Assembly: GCF_014472415.1 (NCBI RefSeq)
Contig: NZ_JACSZV010000017.1
Location: 48,723-112,722, forward strand
Direction: 5' to 3'
DNA: 64,000 bases
Source of the DNA: Pseudomonas sp. N40(2020)
GTDB taxonomy: Bacteria > Pseudomonadota > Gammaproteobacteria > Pseudomonadales > Pseudomonadaceae
A program made the translations under genes and the position numbers. How positions within the stretch are numbered: position 1 is the stretch's first letter; every line of letters begins with the position of its first letter. The notes beneath the pieces were generated by a model. That model made no database searches. It was not told the DNA's origin and was given only the letters and a program-made list of their open reading frames with translations. Below are positions 9,228 through 18,923 of the stretch, piece by piece.

Positions 9228-9300
9228 GTCGGGCTACCGAAATCCATGGCGTGCCCAAGAGTGCCTTGGGTACGCCATGCTGTCCACTGGCCTGTATGGT

Positions 9301-10071
9301 TTAGCGCATTACAATCCCACGATGCGCCATATACGCTTTGGCTTCCTGCACGGTGTATTCGCCGAAGTGGAAAATACTCGCCGCCAACACCGCGCTGGCG
9401 TGACCTTCGAGGATGCCGTCGGCCAGATGCTGCAGGTTGCCGACACCACCGGAAGCGATCACCGGAATGCCCAGTGCATCGCTGATGGCACGGGTCACGC
9501 CGAGGTCGAAACCGTTTTTCATGCCGTCCTGATCCATGCTGGTCAGCAGGATCTCACCGGCACCGAGGCCTTCCATTTTCTTTGCCCACTCGACCGCGTC
9601 GAGGCCGGTCGGCTTGCGACCGCCGTGGGTGAAGATTTCCCAGCGCGGGGTTTCGCCCGGACCGGAAACCTTCTTTGCGTCGATGGCGACGACGATGCAT
9701 TGCGAGCCGAAATGCTGCGCCGCTTCGCCAACGAATTCCGGATTGAACACCGCAGCGGTGTTGATCGAAACCTTATCGGCACCGGCATTGAGCAGATTGC
9801 GAATGTCCTGCACGGTACGCACGCCACCGCCGACGGTCAGCGGGATAAACACCTGGCTGGCCATGCGCTCGACGGTATGCAGCGTAGTGTCGCGGCCATC
9901 GACGCTGGCGGTGATGTCGAGAAAGGTAATCTCGTCGGCACCCTGCTCGTCATAGCGACGGGCGATTTCCACCGGGTCGCCGGCATCGCGGATGTTCTCG
10001 AACTTCACACCTTTGACGACCCGGCCGTTGTCCACGTCCAGGCAAGGGATGATGCGTTTGGCCAGCGCCAT
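9301..10071 (-). CDS. hisF: Imidazole glycerol phosphate synthase cyclase subunit HisF
   Basis: With HisH it converts PRFAR and ammonia into imidazole glycerol phosphate and AICAR. A (beta-alpha)8 barrel of 256 residues, the normal length. The two catalytic aspartates lie in CLDVD near the N-terminus and AIDAKK near residue 130. Phosphate-binding glycine loops TVGGGVRT and IASGGVGN are present. A GAGGA ribosome site overlaps the end of hisA 9 bases upstream, indicating translation in the same operon. Last gene of the hisB-hisH-DUF2164-hisA-hisF series. Confidence 0.97.
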   Translation of the reverse strand: MALAKRIIPCLDVDNGRVVKGVKFENIRDAGDPVEIARRYDEQGADEITFLDITASVDGRDTTLHTVERMASQVFIPLTVGGGVRTVQDIRNLLNAGADKVSINTAAVFNPEFVGEAAQHFGSQCIVVAIDAKKVSGPGETPRWEIFTHGGRKPTGLDAVEWAKKMEGLGAGEILLTSMDQDGMKNGFDLGVTRAISDALGIPVIASGGVGNLQHLADGILEGHASAVLAASIFHFGEYTVQEAKAYMAHRGIVMR

Positions 10072-10080
10072 GGTCAGTCC

Positions 10081-10818
10081 TCAGCCTTTGTACGAATCGC
10101 AGAAAGCTTGCGCTTCGGCGACATCGAGAGTGCCTTCGTAGATCGCCCGGCCGGTGATCGCGCCGATGATGCCCGGCGCCTTGGCGTCGAGCAGCGACTT
10201 GATGTCACCGAGGTTGTGGATGCCGCCGGAAGCGATCACCGGGATCTTCGTGGCCGCCGCCAGCGCGGCGGTGAACGGCACGTTGCAGCCCTGCATCATG
10301 CCGTCTTTGGCGATGTCGGTATAAACGATCGAGGACACACCATCGGCTTCGAACTGCTTGGCCAGATCAATCACCTGCACGGTGCTGATTTCAGCCCAGC
10401 CATCAGTAGCGACAAAACCGTCTTTGGCATCCAGACCGACAATGATTTTGCCCGGGAACGCACGGCAGGCTTCAGCCACGAACGCCGGATCTTTCACCGC
10501 TTTGGTGCCGATGATCACGTAGCTCACGCCAGCCTTGACGTAGTGCTCGATGGTTTCCAGCGAGCGAATGCCGCCGCCAATCTGGATCGGCAGGGTCGGG
10601 TAACGCTTGGCGATGGCCGTGACCACTTCGCCGTTGACCGGCTGGCCTTCGAATGCGCCATTCAGATCGACCAGATGCAGACGACGGCAACCGCCCTCCA
10701 CCCACTTGGCAGCCATGCTCACCGGGTCATCGGAGAACACTGTGGAATCTTCCATGCGGCCCTGACGCAGGCGTACGCAGGCACCGTCTTTAAGATCGAT
10801 AGCGGGAATAATCAGCAT
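10081..10818 (-). CDS. hisA: ProFAR isomerase HisA
   Basis: Catalyses the Amadori rearrangement of ProFAR to PRFAR, the fourth step of histidine synthesis. ATG 10818 gives the canonical N-terminus [12 protein letters not shown] with catalytic D8; the longer frame from 10833 adds only five residues. A 245-residue TIM barrel, with the second catalytic Asp in YTDIAKDGM and phosphate loops QIGGGIRS and ASGGIHN. It lies between the DUF2164 gene and hisF. Confidence 0.97.
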   Translation of the reverse strand: MLIIPAIDLKDGACVRLRQGRMEDSTVFSDDPVSMAAKWVEGGCRRLHLVDLNGAFEGQPVNGEVVTAIAKRYPTLPIQIGGGIRSLETIEHYVKAGVSYVIIGTKAVKDPAFVAEACRAFPGKIIVGLDAKDGFVATDGWAEISTVQVIDLAKQFEADGVSSIVYTDIAKDGMMQGCNVPFTAALAAATKIPVIASGGIHNLGDIKSLLDAKAPGIIGAITGRAIYEGTLDVAEAQAFCDSYKG

Positions 10819-10860
10819 CTGGCAAACCTTCAAATTTGAATGTTCAGCTTGGCTCGGAAA

Positions 10861-11121
10861 TCAGTTTTTCTCGAGCGCCCACAGGTCACTTTCGATGCTG
10901 TCAAACCGCTCCTTGAGGTGGGTCTGCACATCGAAAATCGCCCTGTTGTAATAGTGCGGAGCAATTTCGCGAGTAAACAACTCAAGAATCTCGGCCGCTT
11001 CGAATGACCCGAGGTCGAGTTCGAAACGATCTTCCATAAAGCGTTTGATCTTGTGATTGGCCTCGCTCTCCTGCTCGGGAGTGAGGGTCAGGATCGGCGG
11101 CTTGGACTTCTTGGCGGCCAT
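10861..11121 (-). CDS. DUF2164 family protein
   Basis: A small 86-residue protein inserted in the histidine operon between hisH and hisA, as in many pseudomonads. It starts at the base next to the hisH stop, so translation is probably coupled. It has a Lys-rich start, then a mostly helical body (ANHKIKRFMEDRFELDLGSFEAAEI shortened here) and an aromatic HYYNRAIFD segment. DUF2164 members have no established function, and the operon position is the only hint of a link to histidine metabolism. Confidence 0.85.
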   Translation of the reverse strand: MAAKKSKPPILTLTPEQESEANHKIKRFMEDRFELDLGSFEAAEILELFTREIAPHYYNRAIFDVQTHLKERFDSIESDLWALEKN

Positions 11122-11760
11122 TTACCAGCGACCGTCCCACGCGGCGAAGTTCTGCAGCAATTGCAGGCCATGGGTATGGCTCTTCTCCGGGTGAAACTGC
11201 ACGGCGAAGCGCGAGCCTTCGGCCAGTGCTGCAGCGAAATCGACGCCGTAATGACCGCTGCCCACCACCTGCCGCGCATTGGCGGCGGCGATGTAATAGC
11301 TGTGCACAAAGTAGAAACGCGCCATGTCCGGAATGTCATGCCACAGCGGGTGACTCACCGACTGCTTCACTTCGTTCCAGCCCATGTGCGGGACTTTCAG
11401 GTGTTCGCCGTCTTCGTGCAGGTCTTTGCCGAAGAACTTCACCGCGCCCGGGAACAGGCCGATGCAGTCGACGCCGTCGTTCTCTTCGCTGGTGTCGAGC
11501 AAGGCTTGCATGCCGACACAGATACCGAGGAACGGCCGATCCTGGCTGACTTCACGCACCAGCGAGTCAAAACCGAGGCGACGGATCTCCGCCATGCAAT
11601 CGCGAATCGCGCCAACGCCGGGGAAGACCACGCGGTCGGCTTCACGGATCACGTCCGCATCGCTGGTGATCAGCACCTTGCCGGCACCGACGTGCTCGAG
11701 GGCTTTGGCCACCGAGTGCAGGTTGCCCATGCCGTAGTCGATAACTGCAACCGTCTGCAT
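11122..11760 (-). CDS. hisH: Imidazole glycerol phosphate synthase glutaminase subunit HisH
   Basis: A class I glutamine amidotransferase that supplies ammonia to HisF. 212 residues with the triad C81 (GICVGMQ), H190 and E192 (FHPEKS), and the oxyanion-strand motif PGVGA near 47-51. Its ATG shares a base with the stop codon of hisB (TAATG), a tight coupling. The next gene, DUF2164, begins immediately after its stop. Confidence 0.97.
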   Translation of the reverse strand: MQTVAVIDYGMGNLHSVAKALEHVGAGKVLITSDADVIREADRVVFPGVGAIRDCMAEIRRLGFDSLVREVSQDRPFLGICVGMQALLDTSEENDGVDCIGLFPGAVKFFGKDLHEDGEHLKVPHMGWNEVKQSVSHPLWHDIPDMARFYFVHSYYIAAANARQVVGSGHYGVDFAAALAEGSRFAVQFHPEKSHTHGLQLLQNFAAWDGRW

Positions 11761-12353
11761 TACAGAACGCCTTTGGTCGATGGCATCTGCCCGGCCATGC
11801 GCTCATCCAGCTCCACAGCCATGCGCAGGGCGCGGCCGAAAGCCTTGAACACGGTTTCGATCTGGTGGTGAGTGTTGGTGCCGCGCAGGTTGTCGATGTG
11901 CATGCTGACGAGCGCGTGGTTGACGAAGCCCTGGAAGAACTCCTGGAACAGGTCAACGTCGAAGCCGCCAACGGTGGCGCGGGTGTACGGCACGTGCATC
12001 TGCAGGCCTGGACGACCGGAGAAGTCGATCACCACGCGCGACAGCGCTTCATCGAGCGGCACGTAGGCGTGGCCGTAGCGACGGATGCCTTTCTTGTCGC
12101 CGATGGCTTTGGCGAAGGCCTGGCCGAGAGTGATACCGACGTCTTCCACCGTATGGTGGTCGTCGATATGCAGATCGCCCTTGCATTCAATATCCAGGTC
12201 GATCAACCCGTGACGGGCGATCTGATCCAGCATGTGCTCAAGAAAAGGAACACCGATATCGAATCGGGCCTTTCCGGTGCCATCAAGGTTGATCGAGGCT
12301 TTGATCTGGGTTTCCAGAGTGTCGCGCTCGACAGACGCCTTACGTTCGGCCAT
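11760..12353 (-). CDS. hisB: Imidazoleglycerol-phosphate dehydratase
   Basis: Dehydrates imidazole glycerol phosphate to imidazole acetol phosphate, the sixth step of histidine synthesis. This is the monofunctional form of 197 residues, without the phosphatase domain fused in enterobacteria. The Mn-binding signatures [10 protein letters not shown] and NTHHQIE are both present, with LEHMLDQ in between. ATG 12353 is chosen over an adjacent in-frame ATG at 12356. First gene of the leftward his cluster; a REP doublet separates it from the MFS transporter behind it. Confidence 0.96.
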   Translation of the reverse strand: MAERKASVERDTLETQIKASINLDGTGKARFDIGVPFLEHMLDQIARHGLIDLDIECKGDLHIDDHHTVEDVGITLGQAFAKAIGDKKGIRRYGHAYVPLDEALSRVVIDFSGRPGLQMHVPYTRATVGGFDVDLFQEFFQGFVNHALVSMHIDNLRGTNTHHQIETVFKAFGRALRMAVELDERMAGQMPSTKGVL

Positions 12354-12508
12354 CACCAGCTCCGCAAAATCATTGGGCGAAAAAGGCAGCCATTATAGGG
12401 GCGCGGGGCCGAAACAGAAACACGCGAGGTGATATGGCAGACGGATAGAACGCCCGGCTGTCGCGGGTAGACATGTCCATACAACTCATTTTGGACACCC
12501 AGAAACAA

Positions 12509-12599
12509 CTGTAGGAGTGAGCCTGCTCGCGATGAGGGCCTGACAGGCAACATTTCTGTGACTGTCAGACCGCTATCGCGAGCAGGCTCACTCCTACAG
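12509..12599. repeat. REP doublet (REPIN-like), copy 2
   Basis: A perfect 25-bp inverted repeat, 12509-12533 with 12575-12599, and a 41-bp spacer with CTGACAG and CAACAT as in the copy at 3352-3443. The arm sequence differs (AGTGAGCCTGCTCGCGAT here) yet both arms match each other perfectly. It lies between the transporter stop and the hisB start. Confidence 0.85.
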
Positions 12600-12622
12600 G
12601 GGTACTGCGTTTTAGCGTTTAC

Positions 12623-14287
12623 TTAGTGAAACAATACCGCCGTTTTCTGCAGGGTCACCCACACACCCCACGCCAACGGAATACCGACAGCCAGCCACGC
12701 AGCGATAGCCAATGGCTTGCTGCCCGGTGCAGCTTTCCACTCCAGAACGGTGCTCGCATCAGCACCTTTGTCATGACCCAGTGCCTGTTCGGCAGCCAGT
12801 TCGGCGTCGGTCATGAAGTACTTGTCGGCCACCGGGCGCACCAGCAGGTTGCACAGGAAGCCCAACACCAGCAGGCCTGCCAGGATGTACAGGGTGATGT
12901 CGTAAGCGGCGGCGCGTTCAACGCCGATGCTCAGTTGATACTCACGCAGGTAGTTCACCAGCACCGGGCCGAGCACGCCAGCCGCAGCCCAGGCAGTCAG
13001 CAGACGACCGTGAATCGCACCGACCATCTGCGTGCCGAACAAGTCAGCCAGATATGCCGGAACAGTCGCAAAACCACCGCCGTACATCGACAGAATGATG
13101 CAGAACGCCGCCACGAACAGCGCAACGTTGCCCAAGTGGCCGAGGTTCGGGATCAATGCGTACAGGGCAAAACCCAGCGCAAAGAACACGAAGTAGGTGT
13201 TTTTACGACCCAGATAGTCCGAGAACGAAGCCCAGAAGAACCGGCCACCGATGTTGAACAGGCTCAGCAAACCAGTGAAACCGGCAGCAATCGCGGCAAT
13301 CGAAGCCAGTTGCCCGGCATCCAGTTGACCGAACGGCACATCAACACCGAGCAACTTGCCACCGAACACTTCCTGCAACAGTGGCGAAGCCATGCCGAGG
13401 ATGCCGATACCCGCCGATACGTTCAGGCACAGCACCAGCCACACCAGACGGAATTGCGGAGTTTTCCAAGCCACATTCACGTGCACGTGACGATGAGTGA
13501 TCATCGAGTTCGACGCTTTCTTCGCCGGTGCAGTCCAGCCTTCAGGCTTCCAGCCGGTAGGCGGCACGCGGTAGGCCAGGGCGCCACCGATCATGAACAC
13601 AAAGTAGATTGCAGCCATGGCCACAAAGCTTTGCCACACGCCGACACCTTCAGGCGAGGCGAAGTGACTCATCAGCGCCGTCGCCAACGGCGCACCGACC
13701 ATCGCGCCACCACCGAAGCCCATGATCGCCATGCCGGTCGCCATGCCGCGCTTGTCCGGGAACCACTTGATCAGGGTCGACACCGGCGAGATGTAGCCCA
13801 GACCCAGACCGATACCACCGATCACGCCGGAGCCGATCCACATCAGCCAGATCTGGTGGGTATAAATCCCCAGCGCCGAGATCAGCAGACCGCCACACCA
13901 GCACAATGCCGATACAACACCAGCCTTGCGCGGCCCTGCGTGTTCAAGCCAGCCACCCCAGATCGCGGCCGAGCAGCCGAGAAAGATGAAGAACAGGGTG
14001 TAGATCCAGCCGAGCATCGAGATCGGCCAGTCGCATTGCGAAGAGAAGACTTGTGCGATGAAGCTCATGTCCGGCGCGCAGGCTACCGGTTTGGTGACGC
14101 CCAGCGCCTTGGACAGTGGCAACCAGAACACCGAAAAGCCGTAGGCCATGCCGATGCACAGGTGGATGGCCAGAGCGGCCGGTGGAACCAGCCAACGGTT
14201 GAAACCGGGCTTGGCGATGATGCGCTCCTTGGACAGGAACGCAGGCTGGTCGGCGCGAAGGCCGTCCGCCGTGATGCTCGTGCTCAT
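12623..14287 (-). CDS. OFA-type MFS transporter
   Basis: A 12-helix inner-membrane major facilitator of the oxalate/formate antiporter (OFA) branch, 554 residues. ATG 14287 follows a GGGGGA site by seven bases; the open frame upstream to 14698 has no transporter-like sequence. Features are the FSVFWLPL first helix, the loop WFPDKRGMATGMAIMGFGGG after helix 4, an insert of about 45 residues (SQCDWPISM) between helices 1 and 2, and a GGRFFWASFSDYLGRKNT loop at the start of the second half. The likely substrate is a small monocarboxylate or dicarboxylate; which one cannot be told from sequence. Confidence 0.85.
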   Translation of the reverse strand: MSTSITADGLRADQPAFLSKERIIAKPGFNRWLVPPAALAIHLCIGMAYGFSVFWLPLSKALGVTKPVACAPDMSFIAQVFSSQCDWPISMLGWIYTLFFIFLGCSAAIWGGWLEHAGPRKAGVVSALCWCGGLLISALGIYTHQIWLMWIGSGVIGGIGLGLGYISPVSTLIKWFPDKRGMATGMAIMGFGGGAMVGAPLATALMSHFASPEGVGVWQSFVAMAAIYFVFMIGGALAYRVPPTGWKPEGWTAPAKKASNSMITHRHVHVNVAWKTPQFRLVWLVLCLNVSAGIGILGMASPLLQEVFGGKLLGVDVPFGQLDAGQLASIAAIAAGFTGLLSLFNIGGRFFWASFSDYLGRKNTYFVFFALGFALYALIPNLGHLGNVALFVAAFCIILSMYGGGFATVPAYLADLFGTQMVGAIHGRLLTAWAAAGVLGPVLVNYLREYQLSIGVERAAAYDITLYILAGLLVLGFLCNLLVRPVADKYFMTDAELAAEQALGHDKGADASTVLEWKAAPGSKPLAIAAWLAVGIPLAWGVWVTLQKTAVLFH

Positions 14288-14779
14288 TGTGTATCCCCCA
14301 ATTATTAGAATGGTTCGCCAGCCACTGTTCACCCTTGGCCTTATGCACGCAGGCATGACCTTTTTTTGGGTGAAGCTCCTTGAAGGCGCGACGTTAAGTC
14401 GCAGAAGGACGGACGAACCGGCGAAGGTTACCATTTGCACGTGACAGAAAAACCAAACTGATATCACCTTTTTTCGTGTCATCTGATCTCCTCCTCTGAA
14501 GAAGCAAGGAAACGCCGGGATCTTTTGAACCGGTTTTTTCAAAATCAGAAGATCGTCTCGCCGAGAGACGGGTGAACCAAACGCAGAAAATGGCGTCGCA
14601 AGCGAGGCCAGGACTATGCCTGCTAGCGCCTGCGGGGCAACTTGAGATTCAGGCGCTGGCCGCGAAGTTTCAGGTGCTGCTGACGATAACGGCAACATGA
14701 CGCCACACCGGACCGGGCCGTTGCAGCGCTATACTCCCCGGCTAAATTACGAATTCGACTAAATTACAAGGACTCGCCC
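14288..14779. other. 492-bp divergent intergenic region, MFS / asmA
   Basis: Holds the promoters of the leftward transporter and the rightward asmA gene. Near asmA there is a TATACT hexamer at 14730-14735, a direct repeat CTAAATTAC (two copies about 14743-14768) and an AAGGA ribosome site seven bases before ATG 14780. The -35 partner of TATACT is poor. Next to the transporter there is an A/T-rich tract, but I found no convincing -24/-12 or -35/-10 pair. Confidence 0.45.
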
Positions 14780-17002
14780 ATGAAAGCGTTCGGCAAAATC
14801 CTGGGTCTGGTACTTCTCGGGCTGTTGCTGATCATTGTGGCGGCAGGCTTTGCCCTGACCCACCTCTTCGATCCCAACGATTACAAAGACGAGATCCGCC
14901 AGATAGCCCGCGACAAGGCCCACATCGAGCTGACGCTCAATGGCGATATCGGCTGGAGCCTGTTCCCGTGGCTCGGCCTGGAACTGCACGAGGCCAGCGT
15001 TGCCACCCTGGCCAAGCCTGCCGAACCTTTTGCCGATTTGCAGATGCTCGGCCTGTCCGTGCGCGTGCTGCCGCTGTTGCGCCGCGAAGTGCAGATGAGT
15101 GACGTACGTGTCGAAGGTCTGAATCTGCGCCTGAACCGCGACAAGAATGGCCACGGCAACTGGGAAGACATCGGCAAGGTGCCTGTAGCGGCTGGTTCCA
15201 CGCCACCCGCCACCCCAAGCCAACCGGCCAGCGACACCCCGGTAGCGGTGGAAAAACCGGCCCAGCCGATCCGCCTCGACATCGACAGCCTGACCGTCAA
15301 CAACGCCCGCGTTGAGTACAACGACGAACTCACCGGCAAGCAGTTCAGCGCCGAGAGCATCCAATTGAGCACCGGCCCGGTGCACGATTCGACCAACATT
15401 CCGATCAAGGCCACCGCCTTCCTAGGCACCAATCAGCCGGTATTGCGGGTGCGTACCGAACTCAGCGGCGAACTGCGCTTCGAGCGCGCCCTGCAACGCT
15501 ACAAGTTCGAAGACATGAAGCTCTCCGGCGAAGTAGCCGGTGATCCGCTGCAAGGCAAGACCATGACTTTCTCCGCCCAGGGCCAGTTGCTGCTGGATAA
15601 AGCGGCGAACGTCGCCGAATGGACTGGCATCAAGATCTCCGCCAATCAGTTGCGCGCCTTGGGTGAACTGAAGGCTAACGATCTCGACAAGACTCCGCAG
15701 ATCACTGGCGGCATCTCGATCGCCCAGTTTGATCTAGCGAAATTCGTCGACAGCATCGGCCAGAAACTGCCAGCCATGGCCGAGGGCAGCCTGAGCAAGG
15801 TCGAACTGGTCAGCCGCGTTGCCGCCACGCCGACCAGCGTCGCTTTCGACAACATCAACCTGAAACTCGACGACAGCAGCTTCAGCGGCCGCATCGCCGT
15901 CGAAGACTTCGCCAAACAATCGCTGCGGGCGATCCTCAAGGCCGACACCTTCGACGTCGACCGCTACCTGCCGCCGAAATCGGAAAAAGCTACCAGCGCC
16001 ACGCAAGTGCGTCAGGCCGAAGTCGCCAGCACCGAAGCTGATGCCTTGGCCGGTGCAGGTTCCACGCCGCTGCCGGACAAACCGAGCAAAAGCGCCTGGA
16101 GCACCGAGCGCCTGCTGCCGGTTGAGCGTTTGGCCAAACTCGACGTCGACGCCGACCTGACCTTCGGCCAACTGACCCTCGACAAGTTGCCAATCCAGAA
16201 TGCCGCGCTCAAGGCCACCGGTCAGAGCGGCCTGCTGACCCTGGAGAACCTGCGCGGTGAGTTGTACAACGGCGACTTCGAAGCCAAAGGCACTCTCGAC
16301 GTGCGCCCAACGGCACCGGTGCTGAACCTGCAAACCCGGATCAACCGCGTGCCGGTGGAAAAAATCCTCGAAAGCCAAGGCAAGACCCCTCCGGTCAAAG
16401 GTTTGGTGAACCTCACCAGCAACGTTACCGGCAGCGGCAACAGCCAACAGGCGCTGATCGACTCCCTCAACGGCAACGCCAGTTTCGTGATCAACAACGG
16501 CGTGTTGCTCAACGCCAACCTTGAGCAGCAACTGTGCAAAGGCATCGCCACGCTTAATCGTAAAACCCTCAGCGGCGAGCCACGGGGCAAGGACACGCCG
16601 TTCCAGGAGCTCAAGGGCAACCTGACGTTCCGCAACGGCATCGCCAGCAACCCGGATCTGAAAGTGCGAATCCCGGGCATGACCGTCAACGGTGACGGCG
16701 ATATCGATTTGCGCGTGCTGGGCATGGATTACCGCGTCGGCATCATCGTCGAAGGCGACACCAGCGCCATGCCGGACCCGGCCTGCCAGGTCGGCGATAA
16801 ATTCGTCGGTGTCGAGTGGCCGCTGCGCTGCCGCGGCCCGCTGGAGCTGGGCGCCAAAGCCTGCCGCTTGGATAACGAACGCCTTGGCCAGGTCGCAAGC
16901 AAACTCGCCGGCGACAAGTTGAGCGAAAAAATCGACGAAAAACTGGGCGACAAGGTCAGCCCGGAACTGAAAAACGCACTGAAGGGGCTGTTCAAGCGAT
17001 GA
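14780..17002 (+). CDS. AsmA family protein
   Basis: A 740-residue envelope protein of the AsmA family, which is linked to outer-membrane lipid homeostasis through long beta-groove lipid-transfer folds. One N-terminal membrane helix covers about residues 5-27, followed by the conserved DPNDYKDEIR and the GDIGWSLFPWLGLEL motif. The C-terminal AsmA domain runs from about 480 to 700, with GLVNLTSNVTGSG and the LGMDYRVG segment. A Pro/Thr-rich low-complexity stretch lies at about 135-165. It overlaps mutY by four bases (ATGA), so the two are translationally coupled. Confidence 0.92.
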   Translation: MKAFGKILGLVLLGLLLIIVAAGFALTHLFDPNDYKDEIRQIARDKAHIELTLNGDIGWSLFPWLGLELHEASVATLAKPAEPFADLQMLGLSVRVLPLLRREVQMSDVRVEGLNLRLNRDKNGHGNWEDIGKVPVAAGSTPPATPSQPASDTPVAVEKPAQPIRLDIDSLTVNNARVEYNDELTGKQFSAESIQLSTGPVHDSTNIPIKATAFLGTNQPVLRVRTELSGELRFERALQRYKFEDMKLSGEVAGDPLQGKTMTFSAQGQLLLDKAANVAEWTGIKISANQLRALGELKANDLDKTPQITGGISIAQFDLAKFVDSIGQKLPAMAEGSLSKVELVSRVAATPTSVAFDNINLKLDDSSFSGRIAVEDFAKQSLRAILKADTFDVDRYLPPKSEKATSATQVRQAEVASTEADALAGAGSTPLPDKPSKSAWSTERLLPVERLAKLDVDADLTFGQLTLDKLPIQNAALKATGQSGLLTLENLRGELYNGDFEAKGTLDVRPTAPVLNLQTRINRVPVEKILESQGKTPPVKGLVNLTSNVTGSGNSQQALIDSLNGNASFVINNGVLLNANLEQQLCKGIATLNRKTLSGEPRGKDTPFQELKGNLTFRNGIASNPDLKVRIPGMTVNGDGDIDLRVLGMDYRVGIIVEGDTSAMPDPACQVGDKFVGVEWPLRCRGPLELGAKACRLDNERLGQVASKLAGDKLSEKIDEKLGDKVSPELKNALKGLFKR

Positions 17003-18066
17003 GAGCGGAGCAGTTTTCAGAGGCGGTGCTGGATTGGTTCGACCGCCACGGCCGCCACGACTTGCCTTGGCAGCAGGACATCAACCCGTATCGGGTGTGG
17101 GTGTCGGAGATCATGTTGCAGCAGACTCAGGTCAGCACTGTGCTCAATTACTTCGACCGCTTCATGGCCGCGCTGCCAACGGTCGAAGCGCTGGCCGAGG
17201 CGCCAGAAGACGAAGTGCTGCACCTGTGGACGGGCCTGGGCTACTACACCCGCGCGCGCAATTTGCAGAAGACCGCGAAAATAGTCGTCAGCCAGTACGG
17301 CGGCGAGTTTCCGCGCGATGTAGAAAAGTTAACGGATCTGCCGGGCATCGGCTTGTCCACCGCGGGCGCGATTGCCAGCATCAGCATGGGCCTGCGCGCG
17401 CCGATCCTCGACGGCAACGTCAAACGCGTGCTGGCGCGCTTTACCGCGCAAGAGGGCTACCCCGGCGAGCCGAAGGTCGCCAAACAGCTGTGGGCCAACG
17501 CAGAGCGCTTTACGCCGCATGATCGGGTCAACGCCTACACCCAGGCGATGATGGATCTCGGCGCTACGCTGTGCACGCGCAGCAAGCCGAGTTGCCTGCT
17601 CTGCCCGCTGGAGCGTGGCTGCGAGGCGCACATGCTCGGCCTGGAAACACGCTACCCGATTCCCAAACCGCGCAAGGCTATCCCGCAGAAACGCACGCTG
17701 ATGCCGATGCTCGCCAATGGCAACGGCGCGATTCTGCTCTATCGCCGCCCATCGACCGGTCTGTGGGGCGGATTGTGGAGCCTGCCGGAACTTGACGACC
17801 TCGACGACTTGCAACATCTCGCCGATCAGCACTCGCTGGCACTGGGCGAGCAGCAGGCGCTGCCGAGCCTCGTCCACACGTTCAGCCATTTCCAGCTGTC
17901 CATCGAACCCTGGCTGGTTCAGGTACAGGAGGCCAGCCATCACGTGGCCGAGGCCGACTGGCTCTGGTATAACCTCGCCACCCCGCCGCGCCTGGGCCTC
18001 GCCGCCCCGGTCAAAACCTTGCTCGAACGCGCGGCCGCCGTATTGAATGCAGGAGAGTCAGCATGA
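16999..18066 (+). CDS. mutY: A/G-specific adenine glycosylase
   Basis: Removes adenine mispaired with 8-oxoguanine in the GO repair system. Catalytic residues E37 and D138, the helix-hairpin-helix [12 protein letters not shown] at about 114-125 and the four [4Fe-4S] cysteines C192, C199, C202 and C208 all match the E. coli enzyme position for position. A C-terminal NUDIX-like domain from about 225 recognises 8-oxoG. 355 residues. Start ATG overlaps asmA and its end overlaps yggX (ATGA), the normal mutY-yggX arrangement. Confidence 0.97.
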   Translation: MRAEQFSEAVLDWFDRHGRHDLPWQQDINPYRVWVSEIMLQQTQVSTVLNYFDRFMAALPTVEALAEAPEDEVLHLWTGLGYYTRARNLQKTAKIVVSQYGGEFPRDVEKLTDLPGIGLSTAGAIASISMGLRAPILDGNVKRVLARFTAQEGYPGEPKVAKQLWANAERFTPHDRVNAYTQAMMDLGATLCTRSKPSCLLCPLERGCEAHMLGLETRYPIPKPRKAIPQKRTLMPMLANGNGAILLYRRPSTGLWGGLWSLPELDDLDDLQHLADQHSLALGEQQALPSLVHTFSHFQLSIEPWLVQVQEASHHVAEADWLWYNLATPPRLGLAAPVKTLLERAAAVLNAGESA

Positions 18067-18335
18067 CCCGCACCATCATGTGCCGTAAGTACAAAGAAGA
18101 ACTGCCCGCTCTGGAGCGCGCTCCTTTCCCGGGCGCAAAAGGTCAGGACATTTTCGACCACGTCTCGGCCCAGGCCTGGGCAGACTGGCAGAAACACCAA
18201 ACCCTGCTGATCAACGAGAAACGCCTGAACATGATGAACGCCGAAGACCGCAAATATCTTCAGGGCGAAATGGACAAGTACTTCTCCGGCGAGGAATACG
18301 CCAAGGCCGAAGGTTACGTTCCGCCTGCGGAGTAA
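18063..18335 (+). CDS. yggX: Fe(2+)-trafficking / oxidative damage protection protein YggX
   Basis: A 90-residue cytoplasmic protein associated with protection of iron-sulfur clusters from oxidants. The conserved N-terminal Cys7 (TIMCRKY), the [12 protein letters not shown] segment and the LINEKRLNM helix are present. It overlaps mutY by four bases, so repair of oxidised DNA and Fe-S protection are coexpressed. Confidence 0.96.
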   Translation: MTRTIMCRKYKEELPALERAPFPGAKGQDIFDHVSAQAWADWQKHQTLLINEKRLNMMNAEDRKYLQGEMDKYFSGEEYAKAEGYVPPAE

Positions 18336-18399
18336 CCCCGCAAAATCGGGGGGCGGATCGTAAGCGACGGAATTAATTTAAGAAATTTTAAAAAAGTCG

Positions 18400-18428
18400 T
18401 TGACGAGAATCCGAAAAACCCTTTTAAT
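18400..18428 (+). promoter_or_regulatory. Promoter of tRNA-Phe
   Basis: TTGACG (18400-18405), a 17-base spacer and TTTAAT (18423-18428) with a GC-rich discriminator (GCGCCCC). The tRNA begins about 11 bases after the -10. The GC-rich discriminator is the usual mark of stringent control of stable RNA genes. Confidence 0.75.
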
Positions 18429-18438
18429 GCGCCCCGTT

Positions 18439-18514
18439 GCCCAGATAGCTCAGTCGGTAGAGCAGGGGATTGAAAATCCCCGTGTCGGCGGTTCGATTCC
18501 GTCTCTGGGCACCA
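18439..18514 (+). tRNA. tRNA-Phe (anticodon GAA)
   Basis: A 76-nt cloverleaf with acceptor GCCCAGA pairing with TCTGGGC, D-loop TCAGTCGGTAGA, anticodon arm GGGGATTGAAAATCCCC with GAA in the loop, T-arm GGTTCGATTCC and a genome-encoded CCA end. It follows yggX and is followed by its own terminator. Confidence 0.97.
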
Positions 18515-18521
18515 AATACCG

Positions 18522-18554
18522 AAAACCCTGAATCGCAAGATTCAGGGTTTTTTT
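18522..18554 (+). terminator. Terminator of tRNA-Phe
   Basis: A 13-bp perfect stem (AAAACCCTGAATC at 18522-18534 with 18539-18551), loop GCAA and a run of seven or more T residues. Confidence 0.93.
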
Positions 18555-18923
18555 ATGCCTGCGATTTAATCCCCCCGCCTTCTCCCCCCTTCTCCCGGTA
18601 CACCCCAACCCCCGCTGTACTGGAAAAAACCCGAAATCTGTATCTCTCCCCGTGTAGGAAAATTCGCCAGTATTTCTCCAAGCCTTGGCGAGCCAATGAC
18701 TGGCTCTACTTTGCGCCCCGCAAAACTCTGGGCTCCTGAAGCCCTCAGAGCGCAATACCTGATTTTTTGAATAGATCGGCGTCTACCGCAAGGTCACTTC
18801 CCGTCCAGCTAAAAAATCTGAAAACAGACCCAACAGGCGAACTGCATTTACTGCTTTTCAAACATTCCAGGATGAATGCTGGCGCCCCCGTGCGCCCGGC
18901 AAAAGAGACGAAACGGACGACGT
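18555..18923. other. Intergenic region before the diaminopropionate cluster
   Basis: About 370 bases, lower in GC than the flanks, without a credible gene. It contains an imperfect inverted repeat around 18727-18751 (CTCTGGGCT against AAGCCCTCAGAG). The promoter of the sbnA-like gene should lie here, but I could not assign it. It marks the left edge of the accessory cluster. Confidence 0.4.

Noticed and set aside
9043..10839. 598-codon open frame on the plus strand
   Set aside because: Antisense to hisF and hisA; no family features and biased composition typical of a shadow frame.
12626..14308. 560-codon plus-strand frame rich in His, Arg and Gln
   Set aside because: Antisense to the MFS transporter; composition is that of reverse-complemented hydrophobic codons.
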